Assembly (NCBI GenBank): GCA_003993805.1
Contig: RSEF01000020.1
Span: 9,056,439 to 9,120,438 of the forward strand
DNA length: 64,000 bases
From: Himantopus leucocephalus
Taxonomy: Eukaryota > Chordata > Aves > Charadriiformes > Recurvirostridae
Direction of reading: 5' to 3'
How positions within the stretch are numbered: position 1 is the stretch's first letter; each line of letters opens with the position of its first letter. The notes below the pieces were generated by a model. That model was not told where the DNA came from. It did not search any database and worked only from the letters and a program-made list of their open reading frames with translations. Below are positions 47,460 to 64,000 of the stretch, in pieces. Position numbers and translations under genes: made by a program.

Positions 47460-48129
47460 NNNNNNNNNNNNNNNNNNNNNNNNNNNNNNNNNNNNNNNNN
47501 NNNNNNNNNNNNNNNNNNNNNNNNNNNNNNNNNNNNNNNNNNNNNNNNNNNNNNNNNNNNNNNNNNNNNNNNNNNNNNNNNNNNNNNNNNNNNNNNNNNN
47601 NNNNNNNNNNNNNNNNNNNNNNNNNNNNNNNNNNNNNNNNNNNNNNNNNNNNNNNNNNNNNNNNNNNNNNNNNNNNNNNNNNNNNNNNNNNNNNNNNNNN
47701 NNNNNNNNNNNNNNNNNNNNNNNNNNNNNNNNNNNNNNNNNNNNNNNNNNNNNNNNNNNNNNNNNNNNNNNNNNNNNNNNNNNNNNNNNNNNNNNNNNNN
47801 NNNNNNNNNNNNNNNNNNNNNNNNNNNNNNNNNNNNNNNNNNNNNNNNNNNNNNNNNNNNNNNNNNNNNNNNNNNNNNNNNNNNNNNNNNNNNNNNNNNN
47901 NNNNNNNNNNNNNNNNNNNNNNNNNNNNNNNNNNNNNNNNNNNNNNNNNNNNNNNNNNNNNNNNNNNNNNNNNNNNNNNNNNNNNNNNNNNNNNNNNNNN
48001 NNNNNNNNNNNNNNNNNNNNNNNNNNNNNNNNNNNNNNNNNNNNNNNNNNNNNNNNNNNNNNNNNNNNNNNNNNNNNNNNNNNNNNNNNNNNNNNNNNNN
48101 NNNNNNNNNNNNNNNNNNNNNNNNNNNNN
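47460..48129. other. Assembly gap (670 N), probable site of missing SOX18
   Basis: The only gap here whose length is not about 100, so it may be a size estimate. I found no SOX HMG-box sequence anywhere in the window on either strand. Avian SOX18 coding sequence is expected to be very GC-rich and easily lost from assemblies. Confidence 0.6.
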
Positions 48130-51100
48130 CCAGCCCTCCTCACTGAGCCTCTCCTTCCTCCCTCTCTGCCAGTCGATCCCTGTCTCCAGCCCCTCTGAGG
48201 TCTCGGTCCCAGCCCTGGCTGCCCTGCTATGTTCCTGCTCCTTTGCAGGCAGGACACAGGTCCCATCGACCCCAAACTCTGTGGGAGACAATATTAGAGC
48301 CCTGTTTGCAAAACTGCTGTGAGGAAGGGGCTGGGGTGGGGGGTGGGTGGGATGGTTAAAGCCCTTTGCAATCCTTTGCTATGGGTGAGCCGAGAGCTGC
48401 CACATTAGCCCATGGGAAGCTAACCATCCTCCTCCTTGGGAAGACGCCTCCTTCCACGCGCCACGGCTTTTGACACAGAGCAAGTCACGAGAGCTCGAGG
48501 AGGACAGAGCTGTTGCCATGGAGGGGCACCGCCATCCGGAGAGCTTCCCCACCATCCTGGTCTGGAGATCGCGCTGGTGAGCAGGGACAGCATAGGAAAT
48601 GCTACATGGGAAAGCCCTGTGTGAGAGCCCAGGAGCCCCTGCCTTCCCACAGCAGACTTATCAAGGCACCAGTTCAGAGTGGCGCTTTCCATGGGCCAAA
48701 AGGGAAGTGCATACACACCAGACTTCTCGGGGTCAAGGATGCTGGGCAAGCAGCGAGCCGAGAGGCTGCAGGGGGCAAGGGAGGGAACCGGGGCGTGGGG
48801 AGGGAGACACAAATAGCAAAATGAATGGCTTGAACTTCCTATGTTTTATGGAGGCAAATAAAAGGAGACAGAGAGGGGGAGAGCAAGGAGACCTGAGCGC
48901 TTGCACACGCTCTCACGCACACGCAGGCCAGCCCAGACCCCAGAGCCCGTTGGTGGCTGGTGTGGCACGGATAACCTGCACCCACTTGGCTGGCACAGCT
49001 CTGGGCCAGCTGCTTGTTTGGCCCAGCGTCCCCCGAGAGCACCTCGTGAAGCGTGACAGACTGCTGCTTAGCACTTTTTCCTCCCCCTGTCATTAATACT
49101 TTGAACAGCAGCCAGTATAATTCAAATCGTTAGGAGGAGGAGATTTAGGGAACATCCAAAGTGCCTCAGAAGAGCATCTGCAAAGCTGGAGGTCCAAACT
49201 CCACCCTGGTGCTCGCAACGAGCAGGGCCCAGGGGAACCATCATCTCCTCCGCGTCCTCCCTTCCGTGCTCCCTGTTTTGCAGGGTGGCAGAGGCTGGGC
49301 TACCACACAGGGTGGTCCTGGCCACGTTCCCTTCTGCGGCTGCTGCCCGCCGCAGCCAAATCTTGCAGGCCTTCCTGGTGCAGGACTTGTCCCAGGAGGT
49401 CCAGATGGTCGTGTCCCCAGGCATGGGCTGCTCACCAGCAGCTCCGGGACAGATGCGGTGGGAGGTTGTGGGGAGCGGAGGACACGGAGCCTCTGTGGGC
49501 TGCTCCGCTGGAGCGGCACGGATGGAGCCTGCATTATCTCCTGGGAGCCATGGCGGTTTCTGCTGTGTTAGGAGGGCCTGTGCCACGAGATGAGGTGTGG
49601 AGAGGTCCTATGACTCCTTAGAGGAGAAAACAGGACTGTCTGCAAGACAGAAATGCAAGTCACCATTTGGGCCAAATTCTCCAGGTTTCTTAAGTGTTTG
49701 GATGGAGCATTTTGGCCTCCAGGGCCAAATGTCCCATCCAGCGCTAGGAGACTAAGGACATCAGACAGTTGCAGCGAGGAGGGGGACAAAAGGCAGGATC
49801 CCTGCCTCTATTCTGGGGCTGGCACAAGCTCTTGTCTAGGGGGTTGGTTTCCCTGTCTTTCTCCTCTCCCACATTTGAGCTGCCCTGGGCTCAGGGAGGA
49901 ACAGCAGAATAACCATTCTCAGGGAGGACAGTGCTGGGAAAGGCTTCACCATCAGCGCAGGAGGGTGGCTGGCTGTGGGCATCCTCACCAGCAATGCATG
50001 CAGGCAGCAAGGGCCACACTGCAGCAGCTGCTGAGCCAGGTGGAGACAGACAAGAGCCAAAAGCAAACCACCCAGCGGAGCCAGGAGCCCTCGGCTGCGG
50101 CCAAGGCAGGCTCATGAGGGTGAAAAGGAGGGGAGATACATCAAAACCCCTCCCCAAAATCAGCACTGCTCTGGCAAAGCTTACGGCAGCTGCTCCCATC
50201 TCCTGGCTGGCGTTTGCAGTGCTGGATGTGGGCCCGGGGTCTACCAGCTACTTGCTGTCCGCTGTTCCCCAGATGGGGTCTCCTGCTACCAGCTCAGAGC
50301 CCAGTGTGTCGCCCAGGGACAGCCAACCTTCCTGTCCCTTTGAGCCGTGACCTGGAGAGATCCTGGAGATCCGTGAGATCCTGGAGACCTGGGCACAGCT
50401 GAAGTTAGGGTGTGTCTGAGGACAGAGGTTACCCAGGGATTTCGTGGTGGGTAGGCGGCCAAGGCTGGGCCCAGGAGTGCCTCTTGTCTCTGCCTTCTCC
50501 AAAAGTGGACCAGATTGAGTCTCCGGTGGTTGGGAGAAATAGAAAGGGTGGGGTTTGGTGGCCGATCTCCAAATGAATGATGGTGACTTGAATCTGCTGA
50601 GGATACTGCAAGGAAAGCTCATCTGACTTGATCCAGCCCATCCTCCAGGTCCAAATCAGCTGAGGGTCACTTAGGAAACACTGTAGCCCATGGGAAACCC
50701 AGGTGAGATTTTGTGGGTTTTTATTTTGCAGCAAACTCTTCTCCTGGGTCCACCAGCTCTGCCTGCTGAGGGGAGCTGCCAGCAAGGCACCACGTACGGA
50801 GACTTTAACGGTGCCTCTTGGTGTGCAGGGGTCAGCTAAAGCCCCCTCCCAAGCTCTCCCCCGAGCCCAGCACCAGTGACAGACTCGCCCCTGCTCTGTT
50901 TTTAGCACATTCAAGTAGCTGCTTTCACAAGAGGTAAAAGAAAGTTCATGGATCCGTTGACAGATCAGCCCAAGCGGGAATTTCTCTGGGAATTCCTGCA
51001 ATAGCAGGTTGGCTCCCGCGGAGGTGGAGTTTCCTCTGGATCTACCTCCACCCAGGCTTGGGGAGCGCTCTGGCCACCGGCTCCACGCTCGGGGGGCTGG

Positions 51101-52900
51101 GCTGAGCGACGCCACCGCTGCTTCCCAGCCAAGGTCAGCCAGAAACCCTCCCAGCTCTGCAAACGCCTGTCCTGTTAACCCTTGGGAAGAGCAAAGCCGC
51201 AGGCTGGCAGGGTTAGACTGAGCTGGCCCGTACCCGTGGGCGTGCAGGGGCAGGGGGCATTTTCCTCTCCCATCCTGCAGGCAGCGGCTGGGGCTGCAGG
51301 CGTGAGGATTTCATGCCATTGTGTTCCTCGGGGACCTGCTGCCAACCAGGCAGTCGTGGGGCCTGGGCGAGGACGGTCCGCCACGGCGGGAAGCCGGCGT
51401 TGGCGGGGTGACGGGTTTCTCGCTCAGAGGCAGAGAGCGACGGGGTGACAGCGCTCGGCATCAGTGACTGTGCTCTCTGGAATCTGAGACACGTCCCCGG
51501 CCATACTTGTGGTCAGGAACCATCTTTGCGTTGCAGTGATACAAACCACATTCACAGTGGCAGCAGTGCCGCTCGAGCGCGCCTCTGACGCCAAGGACCG
51601 GCGTGACCCGACCCCACACACGGGACAGGCAGCTGCCCGCTTCCAAGGACCTCCAGAAGGTCCCCTTGTTGGGACTTGTTTCCTCCTCTCTCGCAGAGGT
51701 GGGCCTCTTCAAAATGGCACCCCCTCGCTTCACGGCCAGACCCTGCCAAGGGATGGAGGCTTTCCAGATGCTGCAGAGGCTCCAGACGGCGGGTTGGAGG
51801 GAACTCGCATTCGCAAACATGGGGCCAAGCCAAGAAGTTTCAAGGTAGCTCCACGTGTCATGCCAGGGTGAGGGTCTGGAGCTCAGGTTTGGTCTGGGGC
51901 CACCTCTGCTGTTTTGGGGATGAATTGAAATGTGTCTCGCACATCTGGGGAGCAGCTCTTGCCCGAGGGGATCCCAGAGTTCTGTCTAACTCCATGTGAG
52001 CTGCCACAAAGAACAGCAAACCAGCAGCTTTATGTACCTAACGGGCAGTTTTGGGGGACGGCCACCCAGCAGAGGTTTAGCAACGATCTGTTCGATACTC
52101 CCCACCTTTGTGCCCTGGTAAAGTTAAACTCTGTCCTCAGTGACTCAGTTGCCACAGGACAGAGCAGGGTTAGAGCTGAGCTCAGGGAGCCCTGGTTCCC
52201 AACACCTAATCCTGCAGCCTGAGGCCACATGTAGCACATCTCCGTGCTTTTGCTAGATCTGCAGCCCCGCCACGGCAGGACACGGCCGCTCTTTACCAGC
52301 ACAGTCAGGGCCCTCTCCAAAACATCCGCGCTTGGCAAGGGCTGCGAAGCCGGCTGTGCAGGAGGAGACATCGAAGTTTTCCCCCTGCCAGGAACCAGCT
52401 GGAGAGAGCAACAATATTCAGCAGCGAGTCCCATCGCGCAGCTCCCGGGGGACGCGCCGCCTTCGCACAGAGTACGAGTGCCACCTACAGGGGGGCTCCA
52501 CGCCCCGGCCTGGGCACCCCCAAACCATCCATCCCCTCTCCACCCTTCTGTTAATTAGCCTCAAGTCCCTAAAGCCGTGCTGGGCTATCTGCACGGCCCC
52601 ACGTCTCGGTTTAGCCAGGCCAGCAGGGCTAACCGCGGCACTGAGGGCGACCCGCCGGGGGACTGCAGCCATGGGGGATATCCCTGCGGTGCTCGATGGC
52701 TGCTGGAGCCGCTTCCCCGGTTGCCGACTCGCATCCTCTTCCAGGCAGTGCTGCTGCCGGGGCCGCAGCGGCTCCATGGGGGTCGGCTCAGCTGGGGCTG
52801 ATGCAGGCGGCAAAGCAGAACCCACCTGTGGCAGGGGCCGGGCAGGTTATAAAGGGCAGGGCTCCCCACTCCCGGCTGGGCTGTGTTTGGGTGGCCACCG
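48130..52900. other. Intergenic region upstream of TCEA2
   Basis: Moderately GC-rich. Short open frames on both strands have no recognisable family. One AT-rich patch near 49080-49155 (cattaatactttgaac) may be a small conserved element. Nothing else was recognised. Confidence 0.6.
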
Positions 52901-53145
52901 AGGGCCCGGCTCAGTGAGCCCTCCATGGGGGGGAAATCCACGAGGGATGGGGTGGCCTCCACCTGGCGGACGCTGCCCCCGGCTGAGGGGCAGCCGGTCC
53001 GGCTCAGCCACCGCGAAAACGGATTGGGACCCGCGTGTAGTCTCGGCTGGCCCGGGGAGACCCTGAAACGGCACCGCGGCAGCGAGACACCACGGAGCCC
53101 CGTCGCCGGGCCGTGAGGGCGGCGGCCTGCGGCTCCTGAGGGGAC

Positions 53146-53215
53146 GGACTACAGCTCCCGGCGTGCCCCGCGGCGGGGCGGGGGCGAGCGCGGGGCACGC
53201 CGGGAGCTGTAGTCC
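53146..53215. promoter_or_regulatory. 27-bp perfect inverted repeat of an ACTACA..TCCC motif
   Basis: The arm 53146-53172 (beginning ggactacagctcccggcg) is the exact reverse complement of 53189-53215, with a 16-base spacer. Each arm matches the ACTACAnnTCCC plus GC core bound by ZNF143 (Staf) with THAP11/HCFC1 in vertebrate promoters. Confidence 0.8.
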
Positions 53216-53259
53216 CGCCGCTCGGCGGCGCGCGGGGAAGAGGCGGGTGAGCGCCTGGA

Positions 53260-53286
53260 GGACTACAAGTCCCGTCGTGCCCCGCG
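53260..53286 (+). promoter_or_regulatory. Third copy of the ACTACA..TCCC motif
   Basis: Aligned to the left arm of the inverted repeat it matches at 24 of 27 positions (ggactacaagtcccgtcg...). It lies about 140 bp upstream of the TCEA2 start codon, in the same orientation as the left arm. Confidence 0.75.
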
Positions 53287-53423
53287 CGCCGCCCGCCCGG
53301 ACTGCGGTACCGGGGGTTGTGGTGGGCACCGGGCGAACGCCGCCGGCCCCCCCCTCGCCGCCCCCCCCNCCCCCCCCCCCCCCCCCCATCGCCCCGGGAC
53401 CGGCCGCCGCGGGGAGCGGCGCG

Positions 53424-58675
<5,252 letters not shown>

Positions 58676-61600
58676 GTAATGCTTCCCTTTAACCAAAGAG
58701 GATACTGTTACAGAATTTGAATTTTCTTAAGGCACCTTACATTAATTTTTATTTTTAAGTGTCTGAGTTGTGAATTTTGCATAGTCAAGTTCCTGGTCAG
58801 AAACACCAGAAGTGTAGACTTCTTCAGAGGTGATCTGTGTGGTGTTTTACTACACTGTAATGCAGAAATATACATCTACAAAATACAATGGCTTTAGGGA
58901 GTGTTTTGATTTTATTCACATCTTATTTCATGTTTTTGTACTCTTGGTTATGTATTGATTTTTCTATTAGTAAAACATTCTTGTGTTCCATTTTTATATT
59001 TTTGCTTATTTCTAACTTTGAACTCCTTAGAATGAAGGTTATTTTTGGCCTTTGCGATCCCAAGTGATGGATGGGATTGATTCATACATCACTACAGTAA
59101 AACTTCTATTTCTTTGTCCTTGACAAGTCCCAGCAGAAGTCCTCTTTTCACTTCGGACTGATATCCAGCCATCTGGCAGGTCTGCTGCATGCTCACCTCT
59201 TGCCATGCCTTGAATGTTGCATCCTGTTTCCACTGTCTGCGACTGCACTTGCCAAGCCAGCGAGTGGAGGCAGTGATCAAAGGGGAGGGGGCAAACGCAA
59301 TTTAAAGCTTTGTTCCAGAGGCAAGAGAATTGTCTCAGCCTCAGATCCCAGGAGTGTGTGTGCTTCATAGGTTTGACCCTTAAGTGATACAGTCAGTTTC
59401 CCAAGTTTGCCAGAAGATTGAGACTATTAAGGCTATAGTCCTGCTGGTTTGCAGGCTCTTCCATGTTTGCAGCCTGTCTCTGATCACTTTTTTGTCACTC
59501 TACCCTTTGCTTTTCCTTTTCCTTTTTTTTGCTGAGATCTCTCTAGGCTTGACACTTTGGTATGAGCCTTTGCAGCTCTGTGCAGAGCTGTTGATGGAGA
59601 AGGCTACTGATGCTGAGCTACATAACTTTAATTAACTTGCATCTTTGGTTGTCTTCCATAAAATGTGAAAAAGAATTTGCCAAGTATGAAAGTACTTGGG
59701 GGGACTTCACAGCCAGAATTGAGTCCTGTAGTGATGTAGGGCTGTCTAGATCTGTGTGTGACACATCCAGTAGCAGTGTGGTGTGTGACAGTGGTATGGG
59801 GGTAAAAGCAGTAGGATGGAGTCTCCTGGCTGCTGTTTCCTTTTGTCCTCTTGAGGGGAGACGAGGGTTGGAGGCTGAAGAGCAGCCAGTGATAGCAGGG
59901 AAGAGGGTTGCTTTGTAAGCTGAGAGAATTGGTCTGAGCGGTATCACCAGCCTTGTGATACAAATACCTTCTCTTCATGATCTTTACACTCTAAGGTGCA
60001 GACTGGTACTGCCTTCCCCAGGGTGTGGACACAGGGAGGATCTATTGTAGGGCTGATGAGGGTAGGAACAGAGTCAGTTGTGGGCAAGAGCCTTTGTGCG
60101 TGCCCTTACTGGTGAGAGGAGGCAGATTTCCCACCAGGGTAAGGGCAGAAACCTTTGTGAAAGCACTCGTTGGCTGTTCCTGATGGGGAAAGAAGACGCG
60201 TATTACTGACTTAGGAAGTAGTATTGCAGTTCAAAGAAAAAGGGAAGCTTCTGATTTAACCTTTGGAAAATTGAGCGTGGGGAATGTGGAGCCTGGAGGG
60301 AAGGAAGTGTGAAGCATTCCCTAGGCACAGAGGCAGTAGACACTTCATGAGCAAAACTAGCTGGGCCTGCTGGGGCACCTGGTTTGAAGGCTGAGGCTTG
60401 TAGTAATTTTACTCAGAATAGGATCCTGGCTGTGGGTAGACAGGCAAAACCCCACTGTCTCCTTGCTTTCAGACAGTTATCGTGGGGTATGTGGAGTGGA
60501 GCTTTCTGGCTTGTGCTGCTAACCCTCCCCTGTGCCTTGAGGATGTGCTGCAGCTCTACTGCAGGGCTTTTTTTCCCCTTGAGGCTTTCTATGTCTATTC
60601 AGCCTCCATCTTCTGAATGGCAAAACATCCCCTTGGTTGTGCAGGATAAACAGAAGCAAATGGATTAGCTTGGCATAGGCGGGCAGAAGTTGTTAGCTCC
60701 TGGTGTCAGTCTGTTGAGCCGGGCTGTGTTTGCAGAGACAGGAATGCTTATTCTCCAATGCTGCAAAATAAACTACTAATCTGCCTTGAAAAAAAAATAA
60801 AATAAATCATTTATTAGCAGCAAAGAGTCTTTGTTCTTTGAAGAACATGTGATGAAGGGAGTCTGACTAGTTGCTCAGTGTGTGATGGCTGGTTCAGATG
60901 AGGCTGCTCTCAAGACACCAAAGAGGTCAGCTTGTATTCAGATATTTCAGCCACTTAGTCTGATAGATTTTGGCTGGTCCTTCCTCTTCTGTCAGGGAGA
61001 AATACTTGAATAGCTCTTGGCCTGAAACTTGTCTTCCTTTCTGGAACACAGATGTAGATCTCCCTCTGTAGTGACTAGAGAGCTAGCACTGCGAGACCTG
61101 AAGGCTCTGAGCCAGCCAGTGTGGAGCTGGCACCTGTGAAGTTATATGCTGCATTACTGTAATCCAAAGCATATTCTGTTGCGCTGTAGTATTTTAGACC
61201 ATTAGTGTAGTACATTTTAATGGGCTATGTCTAATGTTTCTCTGTCTCTGGCAGCATGAGCTTTTTCTTTTCCAGGATTTGCTAAACTGCCTTTATTAGG
61301 AGGTTTTGGATCTGTGGCCCGAATTCAGCTCTTCTGTGGGATTTTCTTCCAGTGCAGACCTGAGTTCTGCTTGCAGTCCCTGGCTGTTGCTTTGCCACCG
61401 TTTTGTTCCAGCATAGCCTTTTTTTTATGTATAAACTTTTGTTGCCTGCATAGATTTACAAGCTCTTTCTCCTGTTTAACAGGAACAGTATGAACCACAA
61501 GGATTTCCTGAAATAAGTCTTCTAGGTGTGTTTGAGGTCTATTTCCCAACTATTCTATTTATAAACTAACTTCTAAAGCTTAATAAATACAATCTTTGGA

Positions 61601-64000
61601 ATGGCTGAGAAATCTGCTTCATCTAATTTGTTGTCATCTGTTGTCATGATCAGTTGTCATCTCAGGGCATGTATGACATGTATGTGTATGTAGGCGAATA
61701 TGTCTTTACTCATCAGCTAACAGAAGTGGGATAAGCATGCATCTTGTTTAGCTTTTCTTCCACCTCCAGGGAATAAACATCTAAATACTTAAGTCAATAG
61801 CATTTGTAGATAGAACCTTCCTGAAAATCAAGTATTACCTGTGCAAGTATTAGTTTAAAGACCCGATGTTAGGTATTGAATGTGGTGAAGGTCAGTGTTG
61901 GGAGTTCACGTGCAGTGCTTTGCTCTGGGAGACCGTTGCATGGAAAATGAGAGAAATGTTAAAGCTGGAAGAGCTCTCAGGGAAGCTTCTCCTGCCACCC
62001 CTTCCCAGGACAGCACAACCTCTGCCCAAGCTGTCCCTGACAGGTCTTTCTCTAAGCTTTTCTTTGACAACCCTAAAAAAACCTCAGGGTAAGACATTTC
62101 CACAGCTGCCCTTGGCGATATCTTCTAATTCATAACTCGCCTTTACAGTTTGAAACTTGCTGTCAATCAAAACCTGTCCAGCTAAGGCCATTTCTTCATG
62201 CTTTTGTCTGTAGGAAGTATGGAGGATTTTTCCTACTGTCCTTCTCTGTAACAGATTTTCCAGTATTCCAGGACTTGTCTCCTCTAAATCTTCCCTGCTG
62301 CAAACTCCTCAAGTTTCTTCAGGCTTTCCTTTTGTTGTAGGTACATTTTCTAGGCATTTTGCCTTTGTCCTTTGGGAAGTCTCACTTTTCCAAAGTGTTC
62401 TGTGCAACATGATCGTCTGTGATTTTTAGATGAGTTATTCCCGAGTTGTGTGTGCTTTGCTATATACACCCCCGTGTGTGCTGCCTGTGGTCTGTGCATA
62501 ACTTCTTAAGCACAAAAGTACCTGATGGTGATTTGTACATCCCAGATGGGAGAAGATCATCTAATTGATTATTTGCAAGCTAAGTTGTTTCTTTTTTTTT
62601 GTAATATGTGCAGTGTAAATCCTATTGAATATTTTGAGCTGTTTGGACACAAATCCGTTCCTTAATAGCCTCCTGCAGTGCTGACGAGTAAAACTAGCTG
62701 GTAAAAAGTGCTTTTGTTCAGCTGTTGGTCAAAGAAAAACACAGTAAACTCATAATGTAATCTCTTGTAGAGTGCATCTATTTCATGTGAGCAAGAAATT
62801 AACCTTCTGCTACAGTTTGAGCTGAACAATTTGCTGAAGGTGCACTGGTGGGTGCTTCTTAAAGGCTTTGCATTGTGGAAATCCAGTAGCCCTGATGATG
62901 ATCTACAGGCTTTGAGGCGCTGAAGAGCCAGACTGGATTTGAACTTAGCAGCAGCAGGGTCTCCCCGGATAATGCCGTGAAGTTGTGTGGCTCAGTTTGT
63001 ACAGCAGTAGATTCAGAAGGTTTCCAGCTTAGCACTGTTTTTCTGTGGGCTGACTAATCCCTTCCAGGACAGTGCAGTGGAAGTGCCTGTTCATAACAGA
63101 TTTATTTTTGATGGCGAAGAACTGGCAGTGGTGACCCAGCTTAAAAGCAATTGTCAAGCCACTTAGACCTTAAAGGAGATGTCCCCGGTATGGCATAGGT
63201 GAAATATCAGGGTTTCTTTTTTTTTTTTCCTTTTTTTCTTACTGCATTCATGTTACCAGACACTGGCCATAAATACGGTGCATTTTATGGCCCAAACACC
63301 AAAGAGCAATCTCTGCTGAAAAATTTGCTGTTCTGCTGCCTAGATTTAAGGAGGGGAGGTGGGGGGAAGCTCTATAAAATCATCTGGGAATCATAATGGC
63401 TCAAATCTTTTACCAGCAGTATTTGCAGGGCTAACTAACTCTGTGCGCAGATGTTAGGCTTTATGGGCAAGATGTCTCAATGCCGTGGGTGTACACCCAG
63501 CGGAACTGCTTAGTGAGGTTACTCCTCCGGCATGCAGACCTCGCAGCGGTGCGTGCAACCCCAGCCTGTGCCGTGATTGTTCACCTTCAGTCTCTCCAGC
63601 CAGCTCCCCTTGCAGATGACCTGGCTGAGGCAGCCACAGCAGGCAGGTGTTTGCATTCCCTTGCCTGTGCCCATGATGGATTGCAGGTGGAAATGAAGTT
63701 ATTTTTGTGAGTGAAGCAGTATTTATTAGTCCTCTGTCTGCCTGGCACCTGTGTAAGCAGTGTGTGGTTGTGTAGGGGTGATCTTCTGTGAGATGAGTAA
63801 TCAAAAAGTCTTGTCCAGATTACAAGAAAAAGGAAGATCCTTTTATGTGTTATGCTTTTTTGTTGGTGTTTTTTTTAAATATCAGAGCTGAAGGAGCCAT
63901 TTTCTTTCACTTCCTTAGCACAGCAGCTCCTTCTCCTGAAGGGGCGAGTGTAGGCTCCTCTAATTTATGCCCCAGAAGGCAGCGTGCTGCACTCCTTGTC
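58676..64000. other. TCEA2: TCEA2 intron 4 (continues past the window)
   Basis: More than 5.3 kb of AT-richer sequence. I searched for the next expected TCEA2 exon (a Pro/Thr-rich ITTFPP-type segment leading to a CDAVRNKCREML-type helix) and did not find it. It contains a CR1 fragment. Confidence 0.75.
61955..62425 (-). mobile_element. Diverged CR1 LINE fragment
   Basis: Read on the plus strand, successive landmarks of reverse-complemented CR1 appear in order: aagctggaagagctctcagg, ccctgacaggtctttctctaa, aaaaaacctcag, caagtttcttcaggctttcct, aggtacattttctaggc and ttccaaagtgttctgtg. It is heavily diverged, hence old. Antisense in a TCEA2 intron. Confidence 0.7.

Noticed and set aside
51509..51871. 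A 120-codon frame upstream of TCEA2
   Set aside because: No recognisable motif, overlapping equally long antisense frames, and no splice or promoter context.
58676..64000. Possible further TCEA2 exons
   Set aside because: No segment matching the next TFIIS linker or central domain with flanking splice sites was found. The frames present overlap CR1 or lack any family similarity.

Overview
This is a vertebrate nuclear contig, most likely avian. Three things point there: fragments of CR1 LINEs (the dominant bird/reptile retroelement), spliced genes with GT-AG introns, and a very GC-rich, microsatellite-rich centre typical of a bird microchromosome or subtelomeric region. Gene order and orientation match human 20q13.33: PRPF6 (+), C20orf204-like (+), an expected SOX18 (-), then TCEA2 (+). 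The species cannot be named from the sequence alone, and a crocodilian or turtle cannot be formally excluded.

Layout. 1-14,800: the last ten coding exons and a probable long 3' UTR of PRPF6, a U5/tri-snRNP splicing factor, with AT-rich introns. 15,400-21,550: a five-exon gene for a small secreted protein, the orthologue of human C20orf204 as far as I can tell. Its CpG-island first exon contributes only the start codon and all its introns are phase 0. 26,200-28,962 (-): an intact, intronless Rh-family ammonium channel gene that has no counterpart at this position in the human locus as I know it. 29,000-47,460: about 18 kb with no recognisable coding exon, GC-rich background, simple repeats, and many short AT-rich islands that look like conserved non-coding elements. 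47,460-48,129: a 670-base assembly gap where SOX18 should lie. 48,130-52,900: intergenic. 53,146-58,675: the TCEA2 promoter and first four coding exons (transcription elongation factor TFIIS-2). The rest of that gene lies beyond the right edge.

Four items deserve most attention. (1) The all-phase-0, cytokine-like C20orf204 gene. (2) The single-exon Rh channel with both pore histidines intact. (3) A TCEA2 promoter with three copies of a ZNF143/THAP11-type motif, two of them forming a perfect 27-bp inverted repeat. (4) A perfect, spacerless 74-bp palindrome at 23,869-23,942.

The assembly itself carries artefacts. Six of twelve isolated single N bases separate two near-identical adjacent copies of the same 66-165 bp, which is the signature of unmerged contig ends or haplotypes. 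Apparent tandem duplications at those places should not be read as biology. Larger N runs sit at 7495-7594, 18388-18487, 35156-35247 and 47460-48129. I saw no prokaryotic, viral or CRISPR features.
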